Shown here: positions 19,368 to 27,516 of the stretch, piece by piece | Numbering within the stretch: the first letter of the stretch is position 1 | Layout of the letters: each line of letters begins with the position of its first letter | NCBI GenBank assembly: GCA_025462725.1 | Contig: JAOAPE010000012.1 | Location: 607,942 to 671,941, forward strand | Direction of reading: 5' to 3' | Length of the DNA: 64,000 nt | DNA from: Terriglobales bacterium | GTDB lineage: Bacteria; Acidobacteriota; Terriglobia; Terriglobales; Acidobacteriaceae | Translations under genes and position numbers: made by a program | Notes under the pieces: model-generated | What the model saw: the letters and a program-made list of their open reading frames with translations, nothing else | What the model was told of the DNA's origin: nothing | The model's database searches: none

Positions 19368-20472
19368 TCGTTTCGCGCTTATTGTTCTACTCACCTTTTC
19401 TTTGAGCTTGTCCCTTTTGGGCCAGAGCGGCCAATCGTCGCAGCAATCCACGCAGTCTCAAAATCAGCAGCAACAGCAACCCGTGCAAGACTTAACGCCG
19501 CCGTCCGACGCGGAAGCGGAGAGAATGGCGGCACCGCCACCCGCGCCGAATCAGCCGACTGATTCCGCCAAGGTTCCCGTGCCTGCCGCAAAGCCTAAAT
19601 CGAAGGACGATTACACCTTCGTCAAGGATGTGGAAGAAGTAACGCTTTATGCAACGGTTGTTGACCCTAAGAACCACCTGGTGACGAATCTCGACCGGAA
19701 CGCCTTTGTAGTCTATGAAGACGGACAGCCGCAGCGCATTACCTCTTTCCGGCATGATGACGTCCCAGTATCAATGGGCATCCTGATTGATAACTCCGGT
19801 TCAATGCGCGATAAGCGCCCGGCCGTGAATCAAGCAGCGCTGAATCTCGTACGCGCCAGCAATCCGCAGGACGAACTCTTCGTCGTCAATTTCAATGACG
19901 ACGCGTTCCTCGATCAGGACTTCACTTCCAATGTCGAATTATTGCGTGAAGCCCTCGAGCGGATCGAAGCCCGCGGTGGAACTGCTGTCTACGATGCGGT
20001 GATCGCTGCCGCCAACCAGCTTGCCAAAGGCGCGAAACTTGAGAAGAAAGCCTTGCTGGTCATCACAGACGGCGAAGACAATGCCAGCCGCGACACTCTG
20101 GAACAAGCTGTGAAGCGCGTTCAGGATGACGCCGGCCCTACTGTTTACACCATTGGTATATTAGGTAACGACCGCGAGTCTAAGCGTGCGCGCCGGGCGC
20201 TTGAGCGGCTGTCAGTTGAAACCGGCGGCATCGCCTATTTCCCGAAAGACCTCGGCGAAGTCGACGCCATTTCCCGTGCCGTGGCGCATGACATCCGAAA
20301 CCAATACACCATCGGATACAAACCGACCCGCCCGCAATCGCAGGGCGGATTCCGGAACGTGCGTGTAGAAGCCCGCGGAGCTGATGGACGTAGCCGCCTA
20401 CAGGTGCGTACGCGTAGTGGATACTTCGCCGGGCAGAAGCGCGCTTCCAATGACGCTCCTGTGAAGCCTTAA
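19351..20472 (+). CDS. Secreted VWA-domain protein (second of the pair)
   Basis: 373 residues from ATG 19351, which lies inside the end of the first VWA gene. Only this start places the signal peptide (FALIVLLTFSLSLSLLGQS) at the N-terminus. A Gln/Ser- and Pro/Ala-rich linker (residues 25-80) precedes the same domain order as its neighbour. The MIDAS residues are DNSGSMRDK, GGTAVYDAV and ITDGEDNASR, and the end is RTRSGYF. The two are tandem duplicates that have diverged in the linker. The overlap suggests coupled translation and joint function, perhaps as a heteromeric envelope scaffold. Confidence 0.87.
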   Translation: MHRSSNRFALIVLLTFSLSLSLLGQSGQSSQQSTQSQNQQQQQPVQDLTPPSDAEAERMAAPPPAPNQPTDSAKVPVPAAKPKSKDDYTFVKDVEEVTLYATVVDPKNHLVTNLDRNAFVVYEDGQPQRITSFRHDDVPVSMGILIDNSGSMRDKRPAVNQAALNLVRASNPQDELFVVNFNDDAFLDQDFTSNVELLREALERIEARGGTAVYDAVIAAANQLAKGAKLEKKALLVITDGEDNASRDTLEQAVKRVQDDAGPTVYTIGILGNDRESKRARRALERLSVETGGIAYFPKDLGEVDAISRAVAHDIRNQYTIGYKPTRPQSQGGFRNVRVEARGADGRSRLQVRTRSGYFAGQKRASNDAPVKP

Positions 20473-20555
20473 TTTCATCGCGACTCCTATGAATCTTCCC
20501 TTGTAATCTTTTTCTGCACTGCTTTGGCCCTGTTGGTATCTAATAGCAGACCAAG

Positions 20556-21512
20556 ATGGCAAGAAACTTCAATGACCTAACCGAGCGCGAGATCCTCGCG
20601 CTTGCGATCTCGCTAGAAGAAGAACACGGACGCATCTACGCTGATTTCGCCGAAGGACTGCGTGAGACCTATCCCGCATCCGCGAAGATTTTCGAAGAGA
20701 TGCAGGCGGAAGAATCCGATCACCGTTCCAGCCTCATTGAGACTTATCGCGCTCGCTTTGGCGAGCACATCCCCCTTATTCGAAGACAAGACGTGAAGGG
20801 ATTCATCCAGATCCGTCCCACATGGCTCGTCCGTCCGCTTGGCATCAACGTGGTCCGCAAACAAGCTGAGGAGATGGAACTGGAAACGCGCAGGTTCTAC
20901 GAGAAGGCGCTGAAGCGCGTGACGGATGCGTCCGTTCGCAAACTGCTCGGTGATCTCGAAGAAGCCGAGCGCAAGCACACCGTTATTGCGGAATCGCTCG
21001 AAGAGAGACTCACGCCCGGCACGCGCGCGCAAGAACAGCAGGCTGAGCGCAGATTGTTTCTGTTGCAGGTTGTGCAGCCTGGACTCGCGGGTCTAATGGA
21101 TGGCTCCGTCTCCACCCTCGCTCCGCTTTTCGCAGCCGCGTTCGCCACTCGCAACCCGCACGACGCCTTCGTGGTCGGCCTCGCGGCTTCCGTCGGCGCC
21201 GGTATCTCAATGGGATTCGCAGAAGCGCTATCCGACGACGGTTCGCTCACCGGCCGCGGACACCCGTGGATCAGGGGACTCGCATCCGGACTGATGACAA
21301 CCGCCGGCGGCATCGGACACACACTGCCGTTTCTGCTTTCAAATTTCAATGTCGCCATGAGTGCAGCCGTTGGGGTCGTCGCGGTGGAGTTGGGAATCAT
21401 CAGCTACATCCGATTCCGCTACATGGACACGCCATTCCTCTCCGCCGCATTTCAAGTGGTCGTCGGAGGGGTGTTGGTGTTCATCGCGGGAATTTTAATT
21501 GGGAGTTCATAA
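20556..21512 (+). CDS. mbfA: Membrane-bound ferritin-like protein (MbfA-type, ferritin plus VIT1 fusion)
   Basis: 318 residues. The N-terminal half is a ferritin-like four-helix domain with two E-x-x-H di-iron motifs: EEEHGRIYADF near residue 22 with EESDHRS near 52, and EEMELETRRFYEKAL near 108 with EEAERKHTVIAESLEE. The C-terminal half (from about 165) is a VIT1/CCC1-like region with several membrane helices (GLMDGSVSTLAPLFAAAF onward). In Bradyrhizobium and Agrobacterium, MbfA exports iron under iron excess and protects against peroxide. Iron efflux from the cytoplasm is therefore the probable role. No Irr or Fur box was recognised upstream. Confidence 0.88.
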   Translation: MARNFNDLTEREILALAISLEEEHGRIYADFAEGLRETYPASAKIFEEMQAEESDHRSSLIETYRARFGEHIPLIRRQDVKGFIQIRPTWLVRPLGINVVRKQAEEMELETRRFYEKALKRVTDASVRKLLGDLEEAERKHTVIAESLEERLTPGTRAQEQQAERRLFLLQVVQPGLAGLMDGSVSTLAPLFAAAFATRNPHDAFVVGLAASVGAGISMGFAEALSDDGSLTGRGHPWIRGLASGLMTTAGGIGHTLPFLLSNFNVAMSAAVGVVAVELGIISYIRFRYMDTPFLSAAFQVVVGGVLVFIAGILIGSS

Positions 21513-21554
21513 CCCGTTTGACCAGACTGCGCGCGTCTTTTAACCTGTAACTAC

Positions 21555-22514
21555 ATGGCCATGTCCACATCCGCCCTGAAAACTTCAAATCTTCGCGTTG
21601 CCGAGGACATCACGGAACTCGTTGGCGAGACCCCGATGCTGCACCTGCGCCGCATAACTCCTGCGGGCGCAGCCGACATCTACGCGAAGCTCGAGTACCT
21701 CAATCCCGGTGGAAGTGTGAAGGATCGCGCAGCCATCGGCATCATCAAGAAAGCCGAAGAGCAGGGACTTCTTCGCAAAGGCTCTACGATCCTCGAAGCC
21801 ACGGCAGGGAACACCGGCGTCGGACTCGCGCTCATCGGCGTAAGCCGCGGATACCGCGTCATCTTCTGTGTGCCTGAAGGATTTTCCGAAGAGAAGGCCA
21901 AAATCATGCGGGCGCTCGGCGCGGAAGTTTTCCGCACTCCTGAAGCTGATGGCATGCTAGGTGCCATAAAAAAAGTCAAAGAACTCGCCGCAAATATTCC
22001 AGATTCCTTCACCGCCCTCCAGTTTGAAAACCAAGCCAATCCTGAATTCCACTACCAGACCACTGCCCGCGAAATTTACGAGCAGATGGAAGGCAAGGTT
22101 GATGCGGTCGTGGTCGGCGTTGGCACCGGCGGAACCTTTTCGGGGATTGCTCGTTACATGAAGGAAAAAAATTCCAGTGTGTTGACCGTCGCGGTTGAGA
22201 CGCAAGGCTCAATCCTGCAAGGCGGAGCCCCTGGCAAACACAAAGTGGAAGGCATCGGCGTGAGTTTCATTCCGAAGACGTTCGACGCCCGTATCGCCGA
22301 CGAGATCATCATGGTCAACGATCCGGAAGCCTTTGCAACTGTCGCGGAGCTTGCCCGCACCGAAGGTGTTCTCGCCGGTTCCAGCGGCGGAGCAAATGCC
22401 TACGCAGCATTGCAGATCGCCAAACGACTCGGCCCCGGCAAGCGCGTCATCACCATCATCCCTGACTCCGCCGAACGATACATGTCGAAAAACATTTTCG
22501 AAGGCGGGATATAA
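21555..22514 (+). CDS. Cysteine synthase / cystathionine beta-synthase-like PLP enzyme
   Basis: 319 residues. This is a fold type II PLP enzyme: the PLP lysine is in NPGGSVKDRAA near residue 53, EATAGNTGVG near 83 and the phosphate-binding GTGGTFSGIARY near 188. It lacks the C-terminal regulatory CBS domains. The family covers O-acetylserine sulfhydrylase (cysteine synthesis) and cystathionine beta-synthase. The adjacent downstream Cys/Met-metabolism enzyme suggests homocysteine plus serine to cystathionine (reverse transsulfuration) as one option, with cysteine synthase as the other. The second Met at 21561 is an alternative start. Confidence 0.88.
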   Translation: MAMSTSALKTSNLRVAEDITELVGETPMLHLRRITPAGAADIYAKLEYLNPGGSVKDRAAIGIIKKAEEQGLLRKGSTILEATAGNTGVGLALIGVSRGYRVIFCVPEGFSEEKAKIMRALGAEVFRTPEADGMLGAIKKVKELAANIPDSFTALQFENQANPEFHYQTTAREIYEQMEGKVDAVVVGVGTGGTFSGIARYMKEKNSSVLTVAVETQGSILQGGAPGKHKVEGIGVSFIPKTFDARIADEIIMVNDPEAFATVAELARTEGVLAGSSGGANAYAALQIAKRLGPGKRVITIIPDSAERYMSKNIFEGGI

Positions 22515-22518
22515 AATC

Positions 22519-22658
22519 TTTCACCATAGAGGCACAGAGACACGGGGAAGAGCAGAACTTCTTTTGAATCCTTCGCAGCCGTTCCGACTCTGAATAGCCC
22601 AAACAAAAATCTTTATAGACTTCGCTTCCTCTGTGCCTCCGTGTCTCTGTGGTGAAAA
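22519..22658. repeat. Palindromic intergenic repeat of the CACAGAGGCACAGAGACACGG type
   Basis: The left arm (22519-22550) and right arm (22625-22658) are near-perfect reverse complements over about 32 nt. The cores are GGCACAGAGACACGG on one side and CTCTGTGCCTCCGTGTCTC on the other. They enclose about 75 bp with no reading frame. The arms match the CACAGAGACACGGAG-like palindromes scattered through many environmental bacterial genomes, which behave like non-autonomous mobile repeats. It fills almost the whole gap between the CBS-like gene and the cystathionine gene and could form a very large hairpin in a joint transcript. Confidence 0.75.
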
Positions 22659-22682
22659 CGCTTTTCGACATTCAAAGGACTT

Positions 22683-23837
22683 ATGACTGACAACATCAAA
22701 GGATTCTCCACCCGCGCCATTCACGTTGGACAAGAGCCTGATCCCGAAACCGGCGCAGTCGGCGTTCCCATTCATCCCACCTCGACCTACGCTCAGCAAG
22801 AGATCGGCAAGCATAAGGGATACGAATACGCTCGCGTCTCCAATCCCACGCGCACCCGCCTCGAACAAAACCTTGCGTCCCTCGAAGGCGGAACTTCCGC
22901 GCATGTCTTCGCCAGCGGGATGGCGGCCGTCACTGCGCTTTGCAGTTTCATGAAGTCAGGCGACCACCTCATTTGCGGCAGCAATGTTTATGGCGGAGTC
23001 CCTCGCCTTTTCAATCAGGTGATGGCGCATTATGGTCTGGAATTTACTTACGTCAACACTTCCGATCCCAAGAACGTTGAGAAGGCGCTGAAGAAGAACA
23101 CGAAATACGTTTGGATTGAAACGCCCACTAATCCGCTGATGCAGCTCACTGACATCGCCGCTGTTGCGAAGATCACGCACGCAGGCGGAGCAGAGCTGGT
23201 TGTGGACAACACCTTCATGTCGCCTTATTTCCAGCAACCAATAAAACTTGGCGCTGACATGGTCATGCACTCCACCACCAAATTCCTGAATGGACACAGC
23301 GACGGACTTGGCGGGGTGATGGTTTGCACCAAGCCCGAGCAAGGTGAAAAGTTTGCGTTCATCCAGAAAGCCGCCGGAGCCATTATGTCGCCGTTCGAGT
23401 GCTGGCTGGTGCTGCGTGGAGTGAAGACGCTCGCCGTCCGCATGGAAGCCCACGACAAGAGCGGTCGCATCGTCGCCGACTTCCTCAAAAACAACAAGAA
23501 GGTGAAGACAGTTCTTTATCCGGGATTGCCAGAGCATCCGCAGTACGAACTTGCGAAAAAGCAGATGACGGGATTCGGCGCGATGATCACGTTTGATCTC
23601 GGCTCACAGGACAACGCCAACAAGATGTTGCGCAAAGTCCGCGTCTGCACCTTGGGCGAATCACTCGGCGGTGTCGAAACTCTGATCTCACACCCCACCA
23701 CGATGACTCACGCCGCTTTAGGCGTGCAGGGAAGAGCTGATATTGGATTGCTCGATGGCATGGTTCGTATTTCAGTCGGCGTTGAAGATGTGGAAGACAT
23801 CATCGCCGATCTCGATCAGGCGCTCGCAGCGGTTTAG
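22683..23837 (+). CDS. Cystathionine gamma-synthase/gamma-lyase family PLP enzyme
   Basis: 384 residues, standard for the Cys/Met metabolism PLP family. Conserved features are the N-terminal GFSTRAIHVGQEPDPETGAV, YEYARVSNPTR (PLP phosphate-binding Tyr and Arg from the partner subunit), FASGMAA, VDNTFMSPYFQQP and the PLP lysine in MHSTTKFLNGHSD near residue 202. The C-terminal SLGGVETLISHPTTMTHA and RISVGVED are also present. Sequence alone does not separate synthase (methionine synthesis) from lyase (cysteine synthesis). Pairing with a CBS-like gene favours transsulfuration between cysteine and homocysteine. Confidence 0.9.
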   Translation: MTDNIKGFSTRAIHVGQEPDPETGAVGVPIHPTSTYAQQEIGKHKGYEYARVSNPTRTRLEQNLASLEGGTSAHVFASGMAAVTALCSFMKSGDHLICGSNVYGGVPRLFNQVMAHYGLEFTYVNTSDPKNVEKALKKNTKYVWIETPTNPLMQLTDIAAVAKITHAGGAELVVDNTFMSPYFQQPIKLGADMVMHSTTKFLNGHSDGLGGVMVCTKPEQGEKFAFIQKAAGAIMSPFECWLVLRGVKTLAVRMEAHDKSGRIVADFLKNNKKVKTVLYPGLPEHPQYELAKKQMTGFGAMITFDLGSQDNANKMLRKVRVCTLGESLGGVETLISHPTTMTHAALGVQGRADIGLLDGMVRISVGVEDVEDIIADLDQALAAV

Positions 23838-23851
23838 TGCTCTTTTGAAAA

Positions 23852-23879
23852 GAACGGGCGCGATTTCTCGCGCCCGTTC
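23852..23879. terminator. Bidirectional hairpin terminator
   Basis: GAACGGGCGCGA and TCGCGCCCGTTC form a perfect 12-bp stem with a TTTC loop, between the convergent cystathionine enzyme and cutA genes. The T-run (CTTTTC) follows it on the minus strand, so it fits cutA best and may also stop the plus-strand transcript. Confidence 0.8.
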
Positions 23880-24197
23880 CTACTCTACCTCTGCCTTGAT
23901 CCAATCCAAGCATTCCGTGCTGCCGTCGCTGATCTTCATCGCAATACATTCAGGCAGATCATAAGAATGAAGGTTCTTAATAGCATCGCGGACTCGCTCG
24001 AATGCGTCTGCAGTCGTCTTGATGATTAACAGGAATTCCTCTGAGCTCTCCACTTTTCCCTGGAACCGGTAAACGGATTCAACACCCGGCACAATGTTCA
24101 CGCATGCAGCGAGTTTGATCTGCACCAGCGTGTTCGCAATCTTTTTTGCTTCTTCGTGTGATCCGGTGGTCGTGAGGACAACCCTGTAATCGTTCAT
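23880..24197 (-). CDS. cutA: Divalent-cation tolerance protein CutA
   Basis: 105 residues from ATG 24197 (an in-frame ATG at 24224 adds a non-conserved leader). CutA is a small trimeric ferredoxin-like protein. It is linked to copper tolerance in E. coli, though its biochemical role remains unsettled. Family motifs are VVLTTTGSHEEAKKIANTLV, LAACVNIVPGVESVYRFQGKVE and the C-terminal SYDLPECIAMKISDGS. No other metal-resistance gene is adjacent, although mbfA is about 3 kb away. Confidence 0.93.
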   Translation of the reverse strand: MNDYRVVLTTTGSHEEAKKIANTLVQIKLAACVNIVPGVESVYRFQGKVESSEEFLLIIKTTADAFERVRDAIKNLHSYDLPECIAMKISDGSTECLDWIKAEVE

Positions 24198-24268
24198 GCG
24201 AAAAAACTTATCACGAATGTGCAAAGTGCATCTAACAAAACGCTCTACATACGTGTTAACTTTTTATC

Positions 24269-25669
24269 GTGGACGCACAAATAAAGTTCGGCACCTCCGG
24301 ATGGCGTGCCATCGTCGCCGATGAATTCACTCTCCACAACGTTCGACGCGCCGTTACCGGCATCGCTCGCTACGTCGCTTCCAAGAATCCAAACGGAAGA
24401 GTGATCGTCGGACGCGATCCCCGTTACATGGGCGAAACGCTCGTGAATCTCGCAGCCGAAGTCCTCATCCGACACGGCATTACTCCGCTGGTCATCGAGG
24501 ATGCTGCACCCACTCCCGCAATTTCCTACGAGATCACGCGACTCGCCGCTGACGGAGCGATTAACTTCACCGCCTCGCACAATCCTCCCGAATACAACGG
24601 GATCAAATTCAATTCCTCAGACGGAGCGCCCGCCCTTCCGGAAGTAACCAAAGCCATCGAAGCGGAAATCATCAGAGCCGATTCCGAACCAGCCAGCCCT
24701 TCCAGCAGCAACGTCAAGTCTGAGATCATCGATGTGAAGCCGCCGTATCTTGCCAAGCTGCGCGATGCTGTCAATCTCAGCGTTATCGCCAAGTCCGGAT
24801 TGAAGGTCGTCTTCGATCCGCTATGGGGCGCAGGTCGCGGATACTCTGACGCGCTGCTTCGTGACGCCGGTGTCCCGGTCACCGCGGTCCACGATGTTCG
24901 TGATGTTCTCTTCGGCGGACACGCGCCCGAAGCGGAAGACCACCTGCTCGATGAGGCTCGCCAGCAGATGCGGAGCACCGGCGCCCGCATAGCGATTGCC
25001 ACCGACGGGGACGCCGATCGCTTCGGCATCGTTGACGCAGACGGCACATTTCTCCAACCCAACTATGTCATTGCGCTTCTGTTCGATTACCTCGTGGAGA
25101 CGCGAGGCTGGCGGAATGGCGTTGCGAAATCTGTTGCCACAACGAACATGATCAATGCCCTTGCCGACTTCCACAATATTGAATTGCACGAAACGCCGGT
25201 AGGATTCAAATACATCGGAGAACTGATCAAGGCAGACAAGATCGCCATCGGTGGGGAAGAGAGCGCGGGATTATCCATACGCCATCACGTCCCTGAAAAG
25301 GACGGCATCATCGCCGGCCTCCTCTGTTGCGAGATGGTCGCGCGTCGCGGCAAGTCGCTTGGCGAACAATTACGCGACTTATTTGGCAAAGTTGGTTCCT
25401 TTTATCCACTTCGGCAAAACTTCCGCTTGACGCCAGAGGTCAAAGAGAAGTTCACTACTAAGTTGGCTTCTGAGCCGCGGGATTTTTCCGGGCGCAAGGT
25501 GCAGAACATCGTGCGCACAGACGGGCTGAAGTTGATTTTCGACGACGGCTCATGGGTGCTCTATCGTTTGTCCGGCACTGAACCTGTTGTCCGGGTCTAT
25601 ACGGAATCACGTTCTATGGAAGACAGCAGTCACTTAAGTACCACTGCCAAGAATTGGATCTTTCAGTAA
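24269..25669 (+). CDS. Phosphoglucomutase/phosphomannomutase family protein
   Basis: 466 residues from a GTG start. It interconverts hexose 1- and 6-phosphates through a phosphoserine. All four signature loops are present: FGTSGWRAIVADEF at the N-terminus, the phosphoserine loop NFTASHNPPEYNGIKF near residue 96, the magnesium loop TDGDADRFGIVD near 245 and the sugar loop GGEESAGLSIRHH near 328. The C-terminal phosphate-binding RLSGTEPVVRVYTES is also present. The substrate (glucose, mannose or glucosamine phosphate) cannot be assigned. The FtsB-like gene follows after 16 bp on the same strand. Confidence 0.92.
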   Translation: MDAQIKFGTSGWRAIVADEFTLHNVRRAVTGIARYVASKNPNGRVIVGRDPRYMGETLVNLAAEVLIRHGITPLVIEDAAPTPAISYEITRLAADGAINFTASHNPPEYNGIKFNSSDGAPALPEVTKAIEAEIIRADSEPASPSSSNVKSEIIDVKPPYLAKLRDAVNLSVIAKSGLKVVFDPLWGAGRGYSDALLRDAGVPVTAVHDVRDVLFGGHAPEAEDHLLDEARQQMRSTGARIAIATDGDADRFGIVDADGTFLQPNYVIALLFDYLVETRGWRNGVAKSVATTNMINALADFHNIELHETPVGFKYIGELIKADKIAIGGEESAGLSIRHHVPEKDGIIAGLLCCEMVARRGKSLGEQLRDLFGKVGSFYPLRQNFRLTPEVKEKFTTKLASEPRDFSGRKVQNIVRTDGLKLIFDDGSWVLYRLSGTEPVVRVYTESRSMEDSSHLSTTAKNWIFQ

Positions 25670-25685
25670 CACGAGGCTTTGGATT

Positions 25686-26039
25686 TTGAATTTCGCAACA
25701 CCGATTTCTGACTGGCTCTACCGCTCGCGGCGTCGCATCGCAACCGCCGGTGTGGCCGTCCTTGTTGGCGTGCTTGGATTCCACGTTATCTTCGGCGCAA
25801 ATGGCATGGTCATTTATCAGCAGAAGCGCACTGAATACAAAGCCTTGAACACCGAACTCAACTCGCTTCAGCAAGAGAACGAACGTCTGAACCAGAAAAT
25901 AAAGGCGCTCCGCACCGACCCTAAGACGATTGAGAAAGAAGCCCGCGAGCAGCTTCGATATGCGCGCCCTGGCGAGGTCGTCTATTCTCTCCCAGCCGAA
26001 AAGCCCGCCCCAACCAATTCCACAGCTCAGAAAAAGTAA
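25686..26039 (+). CDS. FtsB/DivIC-family septum formation initiator
   Basis: 117 residues from a TTG start; no internal ATG would keep the membrane helix. It is a small bitopic membrane protein with a short cytoplasmic segment, one transmembrane helix (about 19-42) and then a coiled coil (YKALNTELNSLQQENERLNQKIKALR). A family motif follows, near DPKTIEKEAREQLRYARPGEVVY. FtsB/DivIC link early and late divisome proteins (FtsL, FtsQ/DivIB). The Pro-rich tail is variable. The short gap to the phosphohexomutase suggests cotranscription. Confidence 0.88.
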   Translation: MNFATPISDWLYRSRRRIATAGVAVLVGVLGFHVIFGANGMVIYQQKRTEYKALNTELNSLQQENERLNQKIKALRTDPKTIEKEAREQLRYARPGEVVYSLPAEKPAPTNSTAQKK

Positions 26040-26117
26040 TACCTACTCCGAACAAGTCATATAATGCTCGCAAGCTGAAACCCAGGCTGATTTCTTAGCC
26101 TGCAAGGAGACATACTT

Positions 26118-26534
26118 ATGAAGAGATTCATGTTCTCAATCTTGGCTTTCTGCCTGATGATCAGCGCAGCCGCATTCGCCGGCTCTGACAAGACCGCGAC
26201 CAAAGAGACGTCGGTTACGGGATGGGTCACGGACCCGATGTGCGGGGCCAAGGGTGAGCACATGGACGATGCCGAGTGTGCTAAGCGCTGCTCCGCAAGA
26301 GATGGCAAACTCGTTCTCGTCACAGACGGCGACAACAAGGTTTGGGCAGTTGTGAACTCAGAAGCGCTAAAGGGACATGAGGGCCATCATGTGAAAGTCT
26401 CCGGCCATCCAGATGAAGATAAGGGAACCATTCAGGTTGTGACTGTAGCCCTGTTGGACAATCAAAAGCCCGTTGCGAAGGAGAGCATGAAGAAGCACGA
26501 GGCTGATAAGAAAAAGGTCGAGAAGAAGTCCTAG
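26118..26534 (+). CDS. Small secreted protein, possibly DUF5818-like
   Basis: 138 residues. A clear signal peptide (FMFSILAFCLMISAAAFAGS) is followed by one small domain with GWVTDPMCGAKGEHMDDAECAKRC. That motif has three cysteines and a His in a pattern that could bind a metal or form disulfides. Then come VLVTDGDNKVWAVVN and HHVKVSGH, an OB-like strand pattern, and a Lys-rich tail. It resembles short secreted proteins annotated as DUF5818 in Acidobacteriota; I am not certain of the family. There is a strong ribosome site (AAGGAGA) and a hairpin terminator downstream. Confidence 0.7.
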   Translation: MKRFMFSILAFCLMISAAAFAGSDKTATKETSVTGWVTDPMCGAKGEHMDDAECAKRCSARDGKLVLVTDGDNKVWAVVNSEALKGHEGHHVKVSGHPDEDKGTIQVVTVALLDNQKPVAKESMKKHEADKKKVEKKS

Positions 26535-26552
26535 CTTTTTCGATTGGAACTC

Positions 26553-26577
26553 AAAGGGCGGCTCTGGCCGCCCTTTT
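26553..26577. terminator. Bidirectional rho-independent terminator
   Basis: AAAGGGCGGC, TCTG loop, GCCGCCCTTT: a perfect 10-bp stem ending in TTTT. It sits 19 bp after the small secreted gene and immediately after the stop codon of thiG on the other strand, so it can serve both convergent genes. Confidence 0.88.
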
Positions 26578-27357
26578 CTATTTCAGTACGCCTTCCAGCG
26601 GAGAGCTCGCTGTCGCGTATAACTTCTTCTGCATGCGCCCGGCAATGTAAGCAGAGCGTCCCGCGATCACAGCGTGCTTCATCGCTTCAGCCATCAGGAT
26701 GGGATCCTGCGCTCCGGCAATTGCCGTATTCATCAGCACGCCATCGGCCCCCAACTCCATCGCGATCGTCGCATCTGACGCCGTGCCCACGCCCGCATCA
26801 ACGATCAAGGGAACGCTGGTGATCATCTCCCGTAATATGCGGATGTTAGCGACATTTTGTATTCCCATCCCGCTGCCGATCGGAGCGCCTAGCGGCATGA
26901 TTGCTGCTGCGCCTGCATCCACTAGCCGTTTTGCAACAACGATGTCATCAGATGTATAAGGCAGCACCGTGAAACCTTCTTTCACCAGTACGCGAGTCGC
27001 CTCGATCGTCGCTTGCACATCGGGATACAAAGTTTTCTCATCGCCAATCACTTCGATCTTGACCCAATCAGAGAGCCCCACCTCGCGGCCCAGCCGTGCT
27101 GCGCGAATAGCATCTTCAGCCGTGTAGCAACCGGCCGTATTTGGCAACAGAAAATACTTTTTGGGATTGATGTAGTCGAGCAGCGATTCCTTTGAGCGGT
27201 CGAGGTTCACGCGCCGCACGGCGACGGTCACCATCTCCGCGCCACTTGCTTCGATAGCAACGGCGGTCTCTTCGCCGGACTTGTACTTGCCCGTGCCCAC
27301 TATCAAGCGCGAGCGGAACTGCTTGCCCGCGATTGAGAAAGTTTCCATTTCCTTCAT
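26578..27357 (-). CDS. thiG: Thiazole synthase ThiG
   Basis: 259 residues from ATG 27357 (ATG 27348 also possible). ThiG is a TIM-barrel enzyme that forms the thiazole phosphate of thiamine from deoxyxylulose phosphate, dehydroglycine and ThiS thiocarboxylate. Motifs are [42 protein letters not shown], the Schiff-base region [45 protein letters not shown] and [30 protein letters not shown]. No thiS, thiF, thiH or thiO is in the window. No TPP riboswitch core was seen upstream. Confidence 0.96.
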   Translation of the reverse strand: MKEMETFSIAGKQFRSRLIVGTGKYKSGEETAVAIEASGAEMVTVAVRRVNLDRSKESLLDYINPKKYFLLPNTAGCYTAEDAIRAARLGREVGLSDWVKIEVIGDEKTLYPDVQATIEATRVLVKEGFTVLPYTSDDIVVAKRLVDAGAAAIMPLGAPIGSGMGIQNVANIRILREMITSVPLIVDAGVGTASDATIAMELGADGVLMNTAIAGAQDPILMAEAMKHAVIAGRSAYIAGRMQKKLYATASSPLEGVLK

Positions 27358-27461
27358 ATGTTTATTGTAATCCGAATGGCGCCGGGGTGAGCGCGGCGTG
27401 AGCGCTGGTAACGCGCGAGCACAGCGCGAGGGCAGCACCAAAGGTGCGGAGGTCTTATGTC

Positions 27462-27495
27462 AAAAAAAACGGGCGCATGGTAATCCACACGCCCG
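27462..27495 (-). terminator. Rho-independent terminator of the SYLF gene
   Basis: On the minus strand an 11-bp stem (27485-27495 with 27470-27480, two wobble pairs) and a 4-nt ATTA loop are followed by eight T residues (27462-27469). It lies 21 bp past the SYLF stop codon and is one of the strongest intrinsic terminators in the window. Confidence 0.9.
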
Positions 27496-27516
27496 CTGTA
27501 AAACCACGATTCTCTA

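Noticed and set aside
22515-22682. SAM or cobalamin riboswitch ahead of the cystathionine gene
   Set aside because: The gap is fully explained by a palindromic repeat with no riboswitch core motifs.
27358-27516. TPP riboswitch upstream of thiG
   Set aside because: No CUGAGA or ACCUGA-type core on the minus strand. The region holds the terminator of the SYLF gene and GC-rich filler.
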